DNA from: Anisakis pegreffii
Lineage: Eukaryota > Nematoda > Chromadorea > Rhabditida > Anisakidae
Length of the DNA: 64,000 bases
Reading direction: 5' to 3'
NCBI GenBank assembly: GCA_035041965.1
Contig: JAPYMA010000115.1
Span: 50,379 to 114,378 of the forward strand
Shown piece by piece: positions 14,001-26,564 of the stretch. The translations under genes were made by a program, and so were the position numbers. The notes below the pieces were generated by a model. The model was not told the origin of the DNA. It did not search any database and was given only the letters and a program-made list of their open reading frames with translations. Position 1 is the first letter of the stretch. The number at the start of each line of letters is the position of its first letter.

Positions 14001-17000
14001 CTAATACAGCATGAATAAATCGTCCCCCACTCGTCCATCCTTTCATGAGAAGTATTCGTTCTGTGAATCCAATTGAACAAATTTTGGGGATAAAACATCT
14101 AGTCGAGAGTGCCTTATAAGAGGTGTTTCATGATTATCATTATTAAATGCATACTTGTTTATTCACTCATTTGCCACAAATGGTTTTATAATTATCGTCG
14201 TTCAAAATGAACGCAAACAAAGAACAATCACAAAAATACCAACTTTTCAAACACTGTCAAGTACAGAAACGCTGTTTCAATTCGTCACCAAAGTTTACCA
14301 TCTAGTGGGCGTGAACCATACAGCATCTTTATTCAGCGATGACAGCTGTCAAACCTTTATGCTTTCTTTGCGGACAAATCTTCTTTCTTCAACGAGTCTC
14401 CTCTCTTCTGTCGTCGTTACATTTATATTCCCATCTTTATTTATTTTCCACATTTGCCATATTCTCAAAAAGCTTTCATTTTCCGAACAACGATTACAAC
14501 CACTCATTCAGTAATATTCAGTAATATTTGCAAATTCAGCGAAGTATCATTTCTACCTGGTATACTTACAGTGCTCTCGTATTTCCGAAGCCGCCCGCTC
14601 ACAAAAAATCTTCCATTTGAATTCTGATTGAAACTGACTGCTTGCTTCTGTAATTTGATTCATCTACCCTATTCATCTATTCCTTTCAACTTGAAAATAT
14701 CAATCGCAGTTGTTGGTGCTGTCTCTTGATGGTATTCAACAAAGAATTGAAAGAAACTGAAATGATGCCACTTCAAGTGATCAGAATTGGTAAAATCAAA
14801 TGTACGAATGGTCGAAAGAAGTCAAAACTGGTGGGTGTTAAGCGAGAAGAGAGAGCGAAACGTCTCCTTCTAATGGGAATGCTTTTGCAGAAGGAGAAAG
14901 ATCTCGAACTAGCAGCAAAAATTGGACAGTCACTTTTGGAGCAAAATCGCGAACTACAAAATAGGTCAGTTTGTTCTGCTCTAATATCGCTAAATGCATT
15001 CTATTACTATTTATCATAACGACAATCCAAGATGAATTATCATATTTTATGACCAAAATTGCATCGCTGTGATGAAACGATAGTAATAGCAATAGAAAAA
15101 AATACTGCAATAAATATAATAGCAGCAATACAACAATGGCAATGCAACAAGCAATACAGCAATAAAAATAAATCATAAAATTTAAAAAATGAGGCAAATG
15201 GCGAAAAATTGACGGTTCTTTTTTGTAGTGTCAATCATTTTGCAATCAAAATTTGTTCCCATTCAACGAATTAGAAAGTTCAAATCAGTTTTTTTCGTCA
15301 GTTCGAGTGATATTCAATCGGAAAATTCGACGCTATGTTATTGCAGTTTCGAAACTGTTTGAGATGATTTCAAACTCAGCTTAGTATTCAGCTTACAATT
15401 AGTATTCGTAAATTTAGTGATAGTTTTCACATTATTCTATTTGAAACGAAGTTTTGCAAACCGTTATCCTCTTCCGATCTGCTCTCATGCTGTTTCCTTG
15501 ATGGTTCACTGTAAGAAAATTTCAGAAACGATTTTCTTGAAGAATCGTTGAATGCCAGCAATGAAACCGTTGTACAGTTACGGCACGAACTTCAGATGCG
15601 TATCAATCTGTTGCACGTCTACGCTGATTATGACGACTACAATGAAGCATGCGGATCCAGGTAAGACTCTATTCCAGGGATTCTCAATTTGAAGTCTATG
15701 GATCCTCTGAGGGTCCGAGACGGCATACCAGGGACTCCAAGAGAGGGTGGCATGAGAGGGGGTGCGAGTGTGGATGCGATGAGAGGATGTAAGTGAGGAG
15801 TGCGAGAGGGTATACGAGGTATCTTATAAAGGGCATCCTAAAATTTTCTAGGGGGTCCACGGAGCAAAAAAGGTTGAGAACCACTGCTCTGTTAGTTGCA
15901 CTTTTTAATGTGATCAGTTGTTTCGTTCAAACTGGTCTCATCTCACCTTCAGTTTCATTCCGTTGCTTTACGAATCAGAATTATGTTTACTGATGTCAAC
16001 GCTTGATTACTATCGATGGTGGATCATCTTGAAAGGGGTTAGAACTGATATTCGACGCTGTATTTTATCGCTAAAGATGCTTCTAATAATTTATGACTGT
16101 CACCCTTGCGATTTCTTGCCCATCACATTTCTAACGTTCGGGATTCTCACACAAGCTTAGGGAATGAAATGAATAGAACTGCATCAGAGTGCTTGAAACT
16201 TGTTCTGCTCTCTTTAACGACTTCTTTATTTATCTCCTTCATTTCGAAACTATCTATCTCATCGATTTATTGAGTTCCTCCTCGGTAACATCTTCTCATC
16301 AGTACTTTCAAATGCGTGATGAAAACTACTCTGCGAAACTAGGTTTGGAACGTTTGAGCATTCAAATTCGAATATTCTGTCGTTGTTTCTGTTATGCCTT
16401 TAAAAGCAGGCTCAATGTTTTCGAATAAGGTCAGCACATCTGTCGAATGGTGAATGTTTGCGTTTTTTGTTTAATGTTCGTTAACGGTTGGTGTTTCTTT
16501 GCAAAACGATAGATTCGAATTCATTCGTGAATAGAATTAAGGTCAATGCGAGTGGAATTCCGAGACAAATCTCGAAGGAATTCCGAGATAAATAATTTCG
16601 TTTCCTCAATTTTTTATCAGTTTGCTAATATATTTTGCTGAGTGTGTGCACTAGAATGAGCTCAGCACGGCAGTTGTGCTGACAGAATGTCGACGGGCTT
16701 CAATCAATGATTCTTTCAATATGCATGATGACGAGCATTTTGAACAAATATCGGAATGTGACTACCCACTTAATTGGAACGAAATTGGTATCATTTCTAT
16801 AGCTAAGAAAACGTTGGCCTACTGAGACACAACATTTTGACGATTAAGTTTGGGAAACTTAAATGAAAATGCGTTCAATTTCGGAGAGAAAAACATCAAT
16901 GGAGCGATATTTCCCTTGAATGCAAGAGTTCGAAATCAAATTGTTCCTATAAAGTTTTTTTTTGAATTGCTCTGTCGTATTTTCTTGCCATTGTAACAAA

Positions 17001-20000
17001 AGATAGTTCGAATGATAATTTTTACAGAATTGACTCGTTTTCATTAGCATTTAAGTATGGAAATATTTGGCGATTTGTAAGAAGGCTAGTTTGTTGGAGT
17101 GAATTGATGTAAAGAATGATTTATCTTCTTAATGGATCAAATTTATTGCATTCGAGATGATCTGGATTATACATTGATTGCGTTTATTCATCCAATGAAT
17201 CCGCGTTTAATCATAATTATCTGAATTCAGTTTATGATCGATTTTGTGCTTTCAACTCTACTCATTACATACATCTTCTATTCGTACTGTTGCAAATAGT
17301 ATTTTACCGAACATTTGGAAGTTTATGCTAACTCTTTCGAAGATTGAGCAACTCATTATGCCGTACTGCATGAAAAATATTTTGCTTGATCGATCCCCTG
17401 CGACAAAACTTCCTTATGGAAATGTGATTTCTTAGATTATGTAACCAGTCGTTGCTCTCCTCAAATCGCTCACAAGTCAGTGACGTAAATTCACGAAGTT
17501 TTGATTCTTAACTTTCCAGTCAGTAATAGCATTGCCATGCTTTGTGGGATTGTTTTCTTGTCCGGTTTTTCATCGAAATGTTTTCCTGCCAACATTTCGA
17601 GTGTCTCTGATTTAGTCTTTGAAAACAATCAAGATGACATGATCAATGATCACAATTGAAGAGACGCAAGGCGCAGATTATTGATTCCTTCGAACTCGTC
17701 GCGTTTGATGCTGAGTATGAATTGATTCATATGGATTGCGAATTATGAATCTGTTCAAACGCTTGAGCAAAGGGGAATTAACTGTGAGAGTCCGATGCAT
17801 TCATATCATGAGATTGTTCATTTTATCTTCGTTTATACATCTTGAGCCAGTCTAACCAGCAGCTTCATTCTAATATGAAGAGTTTTAATAGTTCTGTTTA
17901 TAGGGAACGTCGGTCAACTGTTGAACATCTGCAGCGACGAATGAAAAAACTCGAAACTGAGAACATCACCTTGCGAAATGAAGTAAGTCAATTTGCCACT
18001 CTCTGGAATAATTATTTCTTTACTCAGAAACATATCTGCTTCAGGTTCCTCGATCTGCTTTGATTGATTCGTTTCATGTTTTTCAACAAAAAGTAAGAAA
18101 CATGAGCAACATTCTGTCAAAACATTTTAATTCTTCGAGTTCCTTGTTCCAAATGGAAAGTGACATCCATAAAAGTGTTCAGAGTCGTGTAATATTTCCT
18201 TACAATTAGGATAGTGAAGTTGTTTTGCATTCTTTGAGTGCAATTTGAAGGTGTTTCGCTGCAGTTGAGTGCAATGTTGTAATGTTGTTGAAGATGTTTT
18301 CGCAATAGACTTGTATCCTTTCCGAAGCAACGTTCTGAAGAGTTGTAAACTTAAGAATTGGTAGATCACTCGATGCACTTTTGTGGTTGATTACTGTTGT
18401 TGTTGGTTGTTGTTGTTGATAAACTCATCTGTCAACAGCGTATTTTTTGCATCCATCAATTGGCGTCATGCTGTCATTCTCAATTAATCTTCCCAATGTC
18501 GTACACGTTAACGAATTTCAATTTAGACCAAAAAAACTTTTTGGGTGTTCTTTGAGTGGACAATTAGATTGTTCGCAAACTTTTGTTCGTAAATAACGAC
18601 AACTTTTACTAAGGAGCTTTTTCATCAGAAGTTTTTGAGAAATTGAAACACTGACAAGCATTACTTAGCGATTTTTCGCGAGGCAGTCAGTGACTTAGAT
18701 AGCCTATGAAAAATTGTTTGAAATTTTATGTGTCACCGAAGAGAGTAATTTCTAGTGAAACTACAGAGTGTGCAGCTGAAACTTTTAATTGAAAAAGTTT
18801 CATCGAATTTTTTGCGATAAAATAATTTTTGTGTCTTGCTGAACAAAGCACTTCTGTTAGAATGAATGCAATTTGTTTTCACTACAAGGCCATCGCGAAT
18901 GAAAGCGTTGCTTTTTTGTACTAAACATGAAATTCGTTTCCACTTGTTTTGCAGTTTTCATTTTCATGCTATTAATACCAGCGGTGCATTATTTACCAAA
19001 CAAAATTGTTGGTCTGAAGGAAGGGAAGAGAAGGAATTTTGAAAATAATCGTTTATGATTCAAATTATTCAAAGCACTACCACGGAAACGCTTTTAAAAT
19101 GTATTTAAATGAGTGATCTCGATTTATTCGTATGCAAAATAGTTTTAAAATTGTATGCAGATTTGTTCCTCTTTTTGTAACCGATACGAATAAATTTGCA
19201 GTGAACGATACTGCAATTGATTTGAACTAAAATTTGCACTTTTCCAAAAATCATCGAAAGTAGATTGATTAATATTTCCTTTCTTTTGAATAAGTTTCAA
19301 AACGGAGAACGCGAGTAGTAATTGATGAGAAGGTTTTTAAGTTGCTTTATGATCTCAAATGAGAATACAGCCTTCAGCAAAAATGTTCATTTCAATTCAG
19401 AAGTATCAGTGAACATACAAATCAACGAACAGGAATGAATTTGTTTGAACTTTTTCAGAATATTAGATAATTTGAATGTGTGAAGGTATTTTGAGGGTTA
19501 TTTCAGACAACGAATCTGAGGAAGCATTCAGCAGGAGTTGAGGAGCGAGAACGATTACATATCACCGAATGTGCTAAACAATTGGATGCAACGAATGAAA
19601 AAGTTCTAATTTCATCATTTCACTTTTCGGTACAATCACCAATATTCATCACAATTTGAGGTGTAGATGAATTGCTGAGTGAAGAAAAAAGTTATCTCTT
19701 CGATTCAAAAAAAGTTTTAAAAAGTTAAATGTTATCGTTTACTGAACAGCTCATTATGATCAACAAACATTTGAATCATACAGGTGTAATGTTCCTTATA
19801 AACTCTCAATATTCTATATGGCGCTATATGTAAATATTTTACTCAAGTCAGATAAATAAACTGCGGGCATGATCGATAGGAAGTATTGAATTTTCATTTA
19901 CAGATATTGCGATTGCAATCATTAATAGCAGAAAAGAATGAGGAAGTTGCCATGCAAAGTGCTGAAGTGGAGCGTTTGCTGCAGGAAGTGACTGCAAGAG

Positions 20001-23000
20001 AATCGCACGAAAAAGCGGTATTTGTCATTTTTGTATTGCAGTTTTTCGACTGATCAACTCTTTTCAAATGTTCCATTGTGAAGTTGCGAATTCATCTTTG
20101 TCATGCATTAAAAGGAACGCATAGTTCATTATATTATATTATACTTGCTCACATGAGTGAGCATTTTCAAGTGCCAGCAGGTACTCATCCGTGCACATTG
20201 GAAAATTTAAATACATGACGAGAATGAGCAGCAAGCAAGCTGATGCCCCACAATTTATGATAATCGCTTGTGAGGATACTGAGATGTGTGTAAACTTGTG
20301 ATGATTGAATGAATACATTGATACAAAATTTGCATTCCTCAGATTTATGGAATTTATTCACGTTCATCGGTTATTCGCGACAACATAGCGATTTATTGCT
20401 CATCAAATAGAATCAAACACTCAGGATGCATGCTTAAAAATATGCGAAATTGCGAAATTCTCTTCGAGTACATCACCAACACATATGGAATTGGAACGAT
20501 TGAATTGATCATTTTATGGTTTCAGTAAAAGTGATCAGATATTGAGTGATATGAAAAGAAATGTGTGAAGTATATTTTATCAAATGACATCAACGTATTG
20601 TTGTTGCAGTTGAAGGATGAGAATTTGGATTTGCATGAGCAATTGAACGATGCGTTAGCGCAGCATGAGCAGATGACGGCTGATTTTCTTGAACTGCAAG
20701 AACGATACACAGAAGTGATGAGCATGCTGCATGACACTGAAGAGGAACTGCGCACATTCCGACAGAACCAGAAGTCGCATCGGTCCGTTTTTGTTGTATT
20801 TTATTTTATTCATTCTTAATTTCATGCTACGTTATCAGAAGCACTTGCAACGTTACCTATTCTTGATCGTTTTGGGTGTTTCGCAAGCCAAAATCTAACT
20901 GTAAGTGGTGATCGAAATTTTGCGAGTATTGTAGCGTTTGTTTAAAGCACTTTTCCAGCATTGCTCTAATCTCCATGATAGAACAAGATGGCTTAGAAAA
21001 ATCGATTCATCAACGAAAAACCCTAAAAACTCACGGCGACAGGCAAATTGTACATTTCTGTTTGACCGCTTCTGCGATTACAAAACGCTTCGAATGAATT
21101 TTTTGAATGCTAATGGTTTTTTCGCTCGGTTTTAATTTGGTTTATTCTTACCAACTTTACGAGCTTCCTCTCATCCATTGTTCTGGCGAAATTATCATTG
21201 TACATACCATGAATTTCCGTTATTCGTTTAACGAAGACTGTTATTTTGAATTGGTTGTTGCATGGTTCAGCAAGGTAGATGCGTTTGGTTTGTTCAGTAA
21301 CCAGGATAACTCAAAATATCTCAGATTTCGTTTTTATTACACATAATTCCATTTGCAGTGCCGCAAGTTCGGATTCATTGTATGATTCATTAGCTAGTGA
21401 ACTCGAGGCATCCGATAGTGGCTTCTACAGTACTATGAGCTCCGCGAGGTTCGTCTGCTTATGGTTTCCTTAGTTCTTATTTGTGTGCTTTCATGATCTT
21501 TTCATGTTCTAAGATATGTATCCGTAGCAGTGATCGCATCAGTTTCGTGGTAATTTATTCGTACTTTCTTGAGGTGTACCAAGAATTGAGATCATCTTGT
21601 GATGATCTTGCAATCTGGCAAGATTCATACTTTGATTCTCGCTAAAATTTTTCTTTTCCAAATGATCATTTGGATTGGTCAAAAATACAATTGATGAATT
21701 ATTACGATTGATTGAGAACATCTTCTTCAGAAGTGAAAGTGGTGGAGAATATGGAAGAACGGATGTGAAACGACTTCACATTGAGCTGGAACGGATTCGC
21801 TGCAAGGAGCCAAATGAACCTCTGATGGAAGCTCCATCTGTTGAACGAGTCGCCGTCGCTTCAGAAACCCGTTCAGTGGCTGTTTCAACTGATCACCTTC
21901 AGCAACCAATGCTAACTTCAGCAACTGCCCAGACTTCACCGGATGGCCGGTTACGACAACCCTCACATTGCAGTGACGACGTAGGCTCATTTCATAGACA
22001 TTCTTTTCACGGCATCAACCTTATCGTTAGCATTTGGCGTTTTCTAACATCCACTCATCTCATTGTATCAGTTGTTAATTGCACTGCAATCGCAGCAATT
22101 ATTTATGCGATCGTTCGCTTAATTTAGCCGAACTTTTTTTTGTAGTCGCAATGTATGGGGCTGGAAATGCGAGAAATTTGAAGGTTGAAAGTACCGAGAA
22201 ATCTCATTTGCAGCCCTGAAATGTGAATACCTCAGATATTCATATATATCCTCCTCATGAAACTTTTTATGCATTTTCTCCTTCTTCTGTCCAAATTTTC
22301 TGTTGCTAATTCAGTTGCATTGCTCGTTTTTGAACGACCATTAAGCGTACTCAGCTACTGTTTAATTTCGTCACCTTTTAAGCCTATTTTTTGAATTTTT
22401 TGTTTTTTGTGTGCTTATTTGAACATTTTAATGTGATGCTGATCTAATTTAGAAGATTTAGTTCACATGTTTTTTAACGGAGATACTGTGCTCTTCATGA
22501 TGTGCAATACATATCCCCTCAAACTGCATTCAACGTCTCCCAAAAAGTTTCTTTCGTCTTCTTTATTTCTTATGCAACCACATACGTCGATCTGAAGTCT
22601 GAAGTCGAACCCCTTCTCATCGGTTGCAGTCCTTCGTTGTGTATCGTCTTTGGTCTTTGTATTATTGCAATTTCTGAAGTCGTGCACTGTTTCGGATTGT
22701 GTTGACTTATGGAATGGTGTTTGTTCCTTTGTTTGTCATGGATTTCGTCCAAACTCATTGAATGCGCCGATGAATCTCAGGTTGGATTTGTTTACCAAAG
22801 AAAACTTCGACTTCGCTTCAGATCTAACATATTCCATATATTTTTATTGTTGACCACTCGAATTTGGTTCACTTTAAATCACAATCTGAATCTCTGGAAA
22901 GGTCACTTATTCAATTGTTGATTTGTTTTGTTTTCATGTTGTTTTGTTGTTTTTCTTGAATGCTACTGCCAGTTCACTCACTCTTCCGACTCAAAAATGT

Positions 23001-25570
23001 AACTGCATTTTGACTGTTCATTATTCCATGATCTGTTTTACGCATTTTATCATTGTATACACTGTAATCGATAAACAGTTCACTCTTCAGTCGTTTTTTG
23101 CTTATTGCAAAAACATTTACGTTTCACAAAGAAAAAACTGGGAGGTTACGCCATTCAGGCATTCTTTAGGTATCAGTTGCAAATTTGATTTTACTTTCAT
23201 TCAAAAAGTGAATTGTGAACGTAGTATTTGAGGTGACATTTGAAATGACTTCAGTTGAATAGGTGACAGAAGAGTGAATTGTCAACGTAAAATCTTCGGT
23301 TTAATGAACGTTAAAAGCGATCAATGACAGTTTCCAATCTGCTTTTGATCCAGATTGATGTCTCTGAAGTATCGAAACAAATATCTAACAATCCAGCAAT
23401 CTTATCTACGTTTTAATAGCTATACACGTTTTTATCAATCGACTCCTGAGTTCGGTCAAGCGTCAGACCTTTCGAAGTCTTTTGGTATTCCTGTCGAGCC
23501 ATTGCTTGAGACTAGTGTTCGTCGGGGAACGGGGTCCCCGTCGGGGACCCCGGTGGGGAACGCGGGGAGCGCTCTCCCCCGCGCAATTTGCTCCCCGACT
23601 TTTTTGCGGGGACCCCCCCGTCCAATTTACTCCCCGCGGGGAACCCCCTCGCGTAATTTGCTCCCCGACATTTTCGCGGGGACCCCCTCGTCCAATTTCG
23701 CTCCCCGACGGGAGGACGAGCTCCCCGTCCTCCCCGACGGGGAGGACGGGGAGTGCGAACCTTCCCGAATATCGCGAACATTTAACTGAAAATGGTGAAA
23801 GACAGCCGCAACACTTTCAATATTGTCTTGTTTTTTGTTTTGAAATGTGAGTATAAGGTGCACTTGAAAGAAAACTACTTAAAAAAAGAAGAAAAATCTT
23901 TAAAAAATTGAAATTTTGTTTAAAAAATTGAGCTGAAATGTTCCCCGTCCTCCCCGTCGGGGAACACGGGAGCGGTCATTCCCCGACGGGGTCCCCCCGC
24001 GCAATTTGCTCCCCGACTTTTTCGCGGGGACCCCCCTCGTCCAATTTACTCCCCGCGGGGACCTCCCCCGCGCAATTTGCTCCCCGACTTTTTCGCGGGG
24101 ACCCCCCCCGTCCAATTTACTCCCCGCGGGGACCCCCCCCGTGCAAAGAATTGCTCCCCGACGAACACTACTTGAGACTGTTGAGCTGTTAGCAATAAAA
24201 TTAAACAATAAATTACCAATAAAATTAAATCATAAAAATTTCCGCCACTCAATCGTTCTCAGAGTTTAAGTTCATTTCTAAATGTTGACTGCATTTCTTC
24301 TCGTATTCTTTCACCTGAAGTATTATTTTGAATTCACTTTGAAATCGCACTCTTTACCCAATTTTGTCTTTTTCAGGTTGTCGATGTACCATCTCCGTTG
24401 CTGGCTGAGCTCGTTAGATCGACAAGAGCAATTCAGCGACCGCGAATACCATCCTCACCGAGTCCAACACCACTGGAAAATGCTCAGCCTGAATGTAGTG
24501 AAGACAAAGATTTTGATTTCAAAATTCAAATAGATGAGCCGACTCCAACAGAAACTTCTGCACCAACGACTTTCACCCAAAGCGCTGAATTGGTGGAGGA
24601 ATCAACAGAGGAACAAAAGCATTCAACTGCATTGGTTGAAACTCATATACAAGAAATCCAACGACGGTTGTCGGATGTGAGTGCTGATGAAGTAAGCTTA
24701 ATGAAACTTTCATTGAAATAAGAATGAACTGTCACATTTGTGTTCACAATAGAAGAAGTGAATAATGTGTGGTACAGTGATGAGGGATAATCACAGGACA
24801 ATTTCGCTTAAGGTGTAATTGTTCAGTGGTGTGAGTTGAAGTGAGCTCCGATCTTCGTGAAAGCATTGAGGCATCGAATGTCCATTGACGCAACATGAAA
24901 TGCAACGTTCAGTGCTTTACTTTAGAGCATGTTGATTTCAGGCAAATAACAGTCATCACGTTTGGTCACCTCGTGATGGCATGCGTCGATTGGGTCATCG
25001 CAACTCGACAAGTTCATCGACTAGTGGAGACACTTTGAGCAAGACTCCGTCGAGTGATTCATTAGCTGGCTATGAAGGACCCAAAATGGGTGAGCCTGGT
25101 AAACCGGGTACAAGAGATTTGGATTTTTCGATTCGTAGATTGAATCTCAGGAAACAGGTAAATTCAAGGATATGATATCAGTTTTCATTTAATCACGAGA
25201 GCTGTAACGCTAAAAGTCGTCAAATGAACTGTTGCCAGATGAATTATGCGAATCTATTTATGGAAACTTAAGTATTTACATCAAAAAACTATTGTTCAAA
25301 ATAATGATAGCAGAACGTCCCGATCGAGTTATCAATAAAAGTGGTTCATGTTTTCAGGTTGAGCGCGAATATGCTCGTTTTAGACGGGAACGCGGTCTCT
25401 CACCACTATGCATTCCATTCTTCCCACCACCCATCCCAAAGAAGGTTTCTGTTCTATACTGCGATATTTTCACTGTCCTCCTCGATTATCTTTATGTTCA
25501 ATGATCAGTTGTGATCGCCACATGAATCTGATCATTTCCATTTTTACAGAATAAATAAATCGTGTTTACA

Positions 25571-25666
<96 letters not shown>

Positions 25667-26564
25667 AATATATCGCGTTCACCATTATTTTACCGAATTT
25701 ATTCTTGTAGAAACGAGCGTCTGCAATGTTGCGCAGTCAATCGATGCAACAATCGAATGATTTTCTGAATCGTATTGTGCCCAAGCATAGACCGAATCTT
25801 TTGAAACCCTGGCATATTTTCTCGAACGTCGGTTTACTGGCCGCAATTCGTGATACGGTCTCACAGGGCGTTCTAACACGGTCAACAATTCTGCATAATC
25901 CACCTATGACACCGCCTTCAACTCCCCTCATTTACAGGCGATACACCAACGGTACTGCCGGTTGGTTTTGGCTTTCTGTTGCATTCATTTGTACAGTTTA
26001 CTTGCAAGAGATACTTAAAAATACGCTATGCTTTTTCAATTTCCTAAACACGAAGACCGGTCAAGTTTTTCATAGTTCGAACTCAAAATCCTTAGTTAAC
26101 CGCGATTCAGATGTTAATAATGCAGATCTGATTTTTCTCCGATAATATTTCACAGTTTCCTTGATAATCCAGAAAAAAAAACTTTGTGTGCTGAATCCCA
26201 TTCATGGGTTCCACTTCAATGACCATTTTGTAGGGAATTAGAAATGCCCTTGTCCTTTACGATAGTATAATCTCCGAATTTATCTTGATAAGTGCTGCTG
26301 ATCACTTGCCTGTATCTTTTGTGTAAGAATGAGTTATTTCGTTGCAACGTTTCAGTTCGTCTTCAACAGCGACTCGCACCGAGATCAGCGACAAGTTTGG
26401 TGGATGCCCTCGGCTTAAGTGTTCCTCTGCAAATGCCAATCGTTTCGGATCGAACGAATAACAATAATAACTACAGCGCTTTTCGAACGATAACGAAATT
26501 ATCCGATTTCAACGAGGCAAACAACAATAACAGCAACACGTCAATAAAGAGTGCTCCGTCTTGA
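8088..26564 (+). CDS. trak-1: TRAK/Milton trafficking kinesin-binding protein, 14 exons
   Basis: Adaptor that links kinesin-1 and dynein to mitochondria (known for the family). Exons: 8088-8156, 14891-14964, 15526-15660, 17904-17982, 19507-19602, 19904-20017, 20610-20782, 21359-21448, 21731-21980, 24377-24691, 24942-25157, 25358-25444, 25711-25951, 26356-26564. All phases close and give 715 codons, shorter than vertebrate TRAKs (roughly 900-950). Residues 20-250 are the HAP1-N coiled coil. Diagnostic strings are [53 protein letters not shown] and [38 protein letters not shown] follows near residues 247-268. The Milton region has [20 protein letters not shown] (about residue 520) and a TPPSTP segment. 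The C-terminus is Asn/Ser-rich. The donor of exon 13 (GTACTG) is the least certain junction. The family is sure; the start and the last junction are inferred. Confidence 0.93.
15675..15886. mobile_element. hAT-like MITE in TRAK intron 3
   Basis: A 212-bp element bounded by CAGGGATTCTCAA at the left and the complement of CAGTGGTTCTCAACC at the right, both variants of the hAT terminal motif. Flanking 8-mers are CTCTATTC and CTCTGTTA (6 of 8 identical), a decayed 8-bp target duplication. There is no coding capacity. The flank begins six bases after the exon 3 donor, so the insertion narrowly missed the splice signal. Confidence 0.7.
21731..22127 (+). CDS. trak-1: alternative 3' end of the TRAK gene with a hydrophobic tail
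   Basis: Exon 9 normally ends at 21980 with donor GTAGGC. If that donor is not used, the same frame stays open for 48 more codons to a stop at 22125-22127. The added end contains an uncharged stretch, [19 protein letters not shown], followed by Arg-Leu-Ile and the stop. This resembles a tail anchor with flanking Arg residues. The product would be about 408 aa, keeping the HAP1-N coiled coil and losing the Milton region. No obvious AATAAA was seen just downstream. Intron read-through by chance remains possible, since the frame is only 48 codons. Confidence 0.35.
23513..24170. mobile_element. GC-rich hAT-type MITE in TRAK intron 9
   Basis: A 658-bp island of G/C runs in AT-rich DNA. It is bounded by perfect 16-bp terminal inverted repeats (TAGTGTTCGTCGGGGA) and flanked by an exact 8-bp target duplication, CTTGAGAC (23505-23512 and 24171-24178). 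Target length and the TAGTG terminus fit the hAT superfamily. Two GC-rich blocks (about 23513-23770 and 23938-24170) enclose an AT-rich core. Both blocks repeat a module containing GCGCAATTTGCTCCCCGAC and GTCCAATTTACTCCCCGCG. A 116-bp relative lies at 60267-60382. Long open frames across it are by-products of the G/C runs. Confidence 0.85.
25572..25663. repeat. TA dinucleotide microsatellite
   Basis: An uninterrupted run of about 46 AT/TA units in the TRAK intron before exon 13. The length is likely to vary between individuals and may be mis-assembled. Confidence 0.97.

Noticed and set aside
14726..14890. Upstream extension of TRAK exon 2 ([14 protein letters not shown]...)
   Set aside because: The acceptor CTTTTGCAG at 14890 joins LLEE directly to [12 protein letters not shown], as in known TRAKs. 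The extension would disrupt this and is out of phase with exon 1.
23355..23550. Open frame with [17 protein letters not shown] as an extra TRAK exon
   Set aside because: Exon 9 ends in phase 0 and exon 10 (24377) starts in phase 0. The phase-0 frame from the acceptor at about 23353 meets a stop, and the open frame does not fit the phase.
23482..24269. Long overlapping Pro/Gly/Arg-rich frames on both strands
   Set aside because: They are produced by G/C runs of the MITE; there is no start, splice or motif support.
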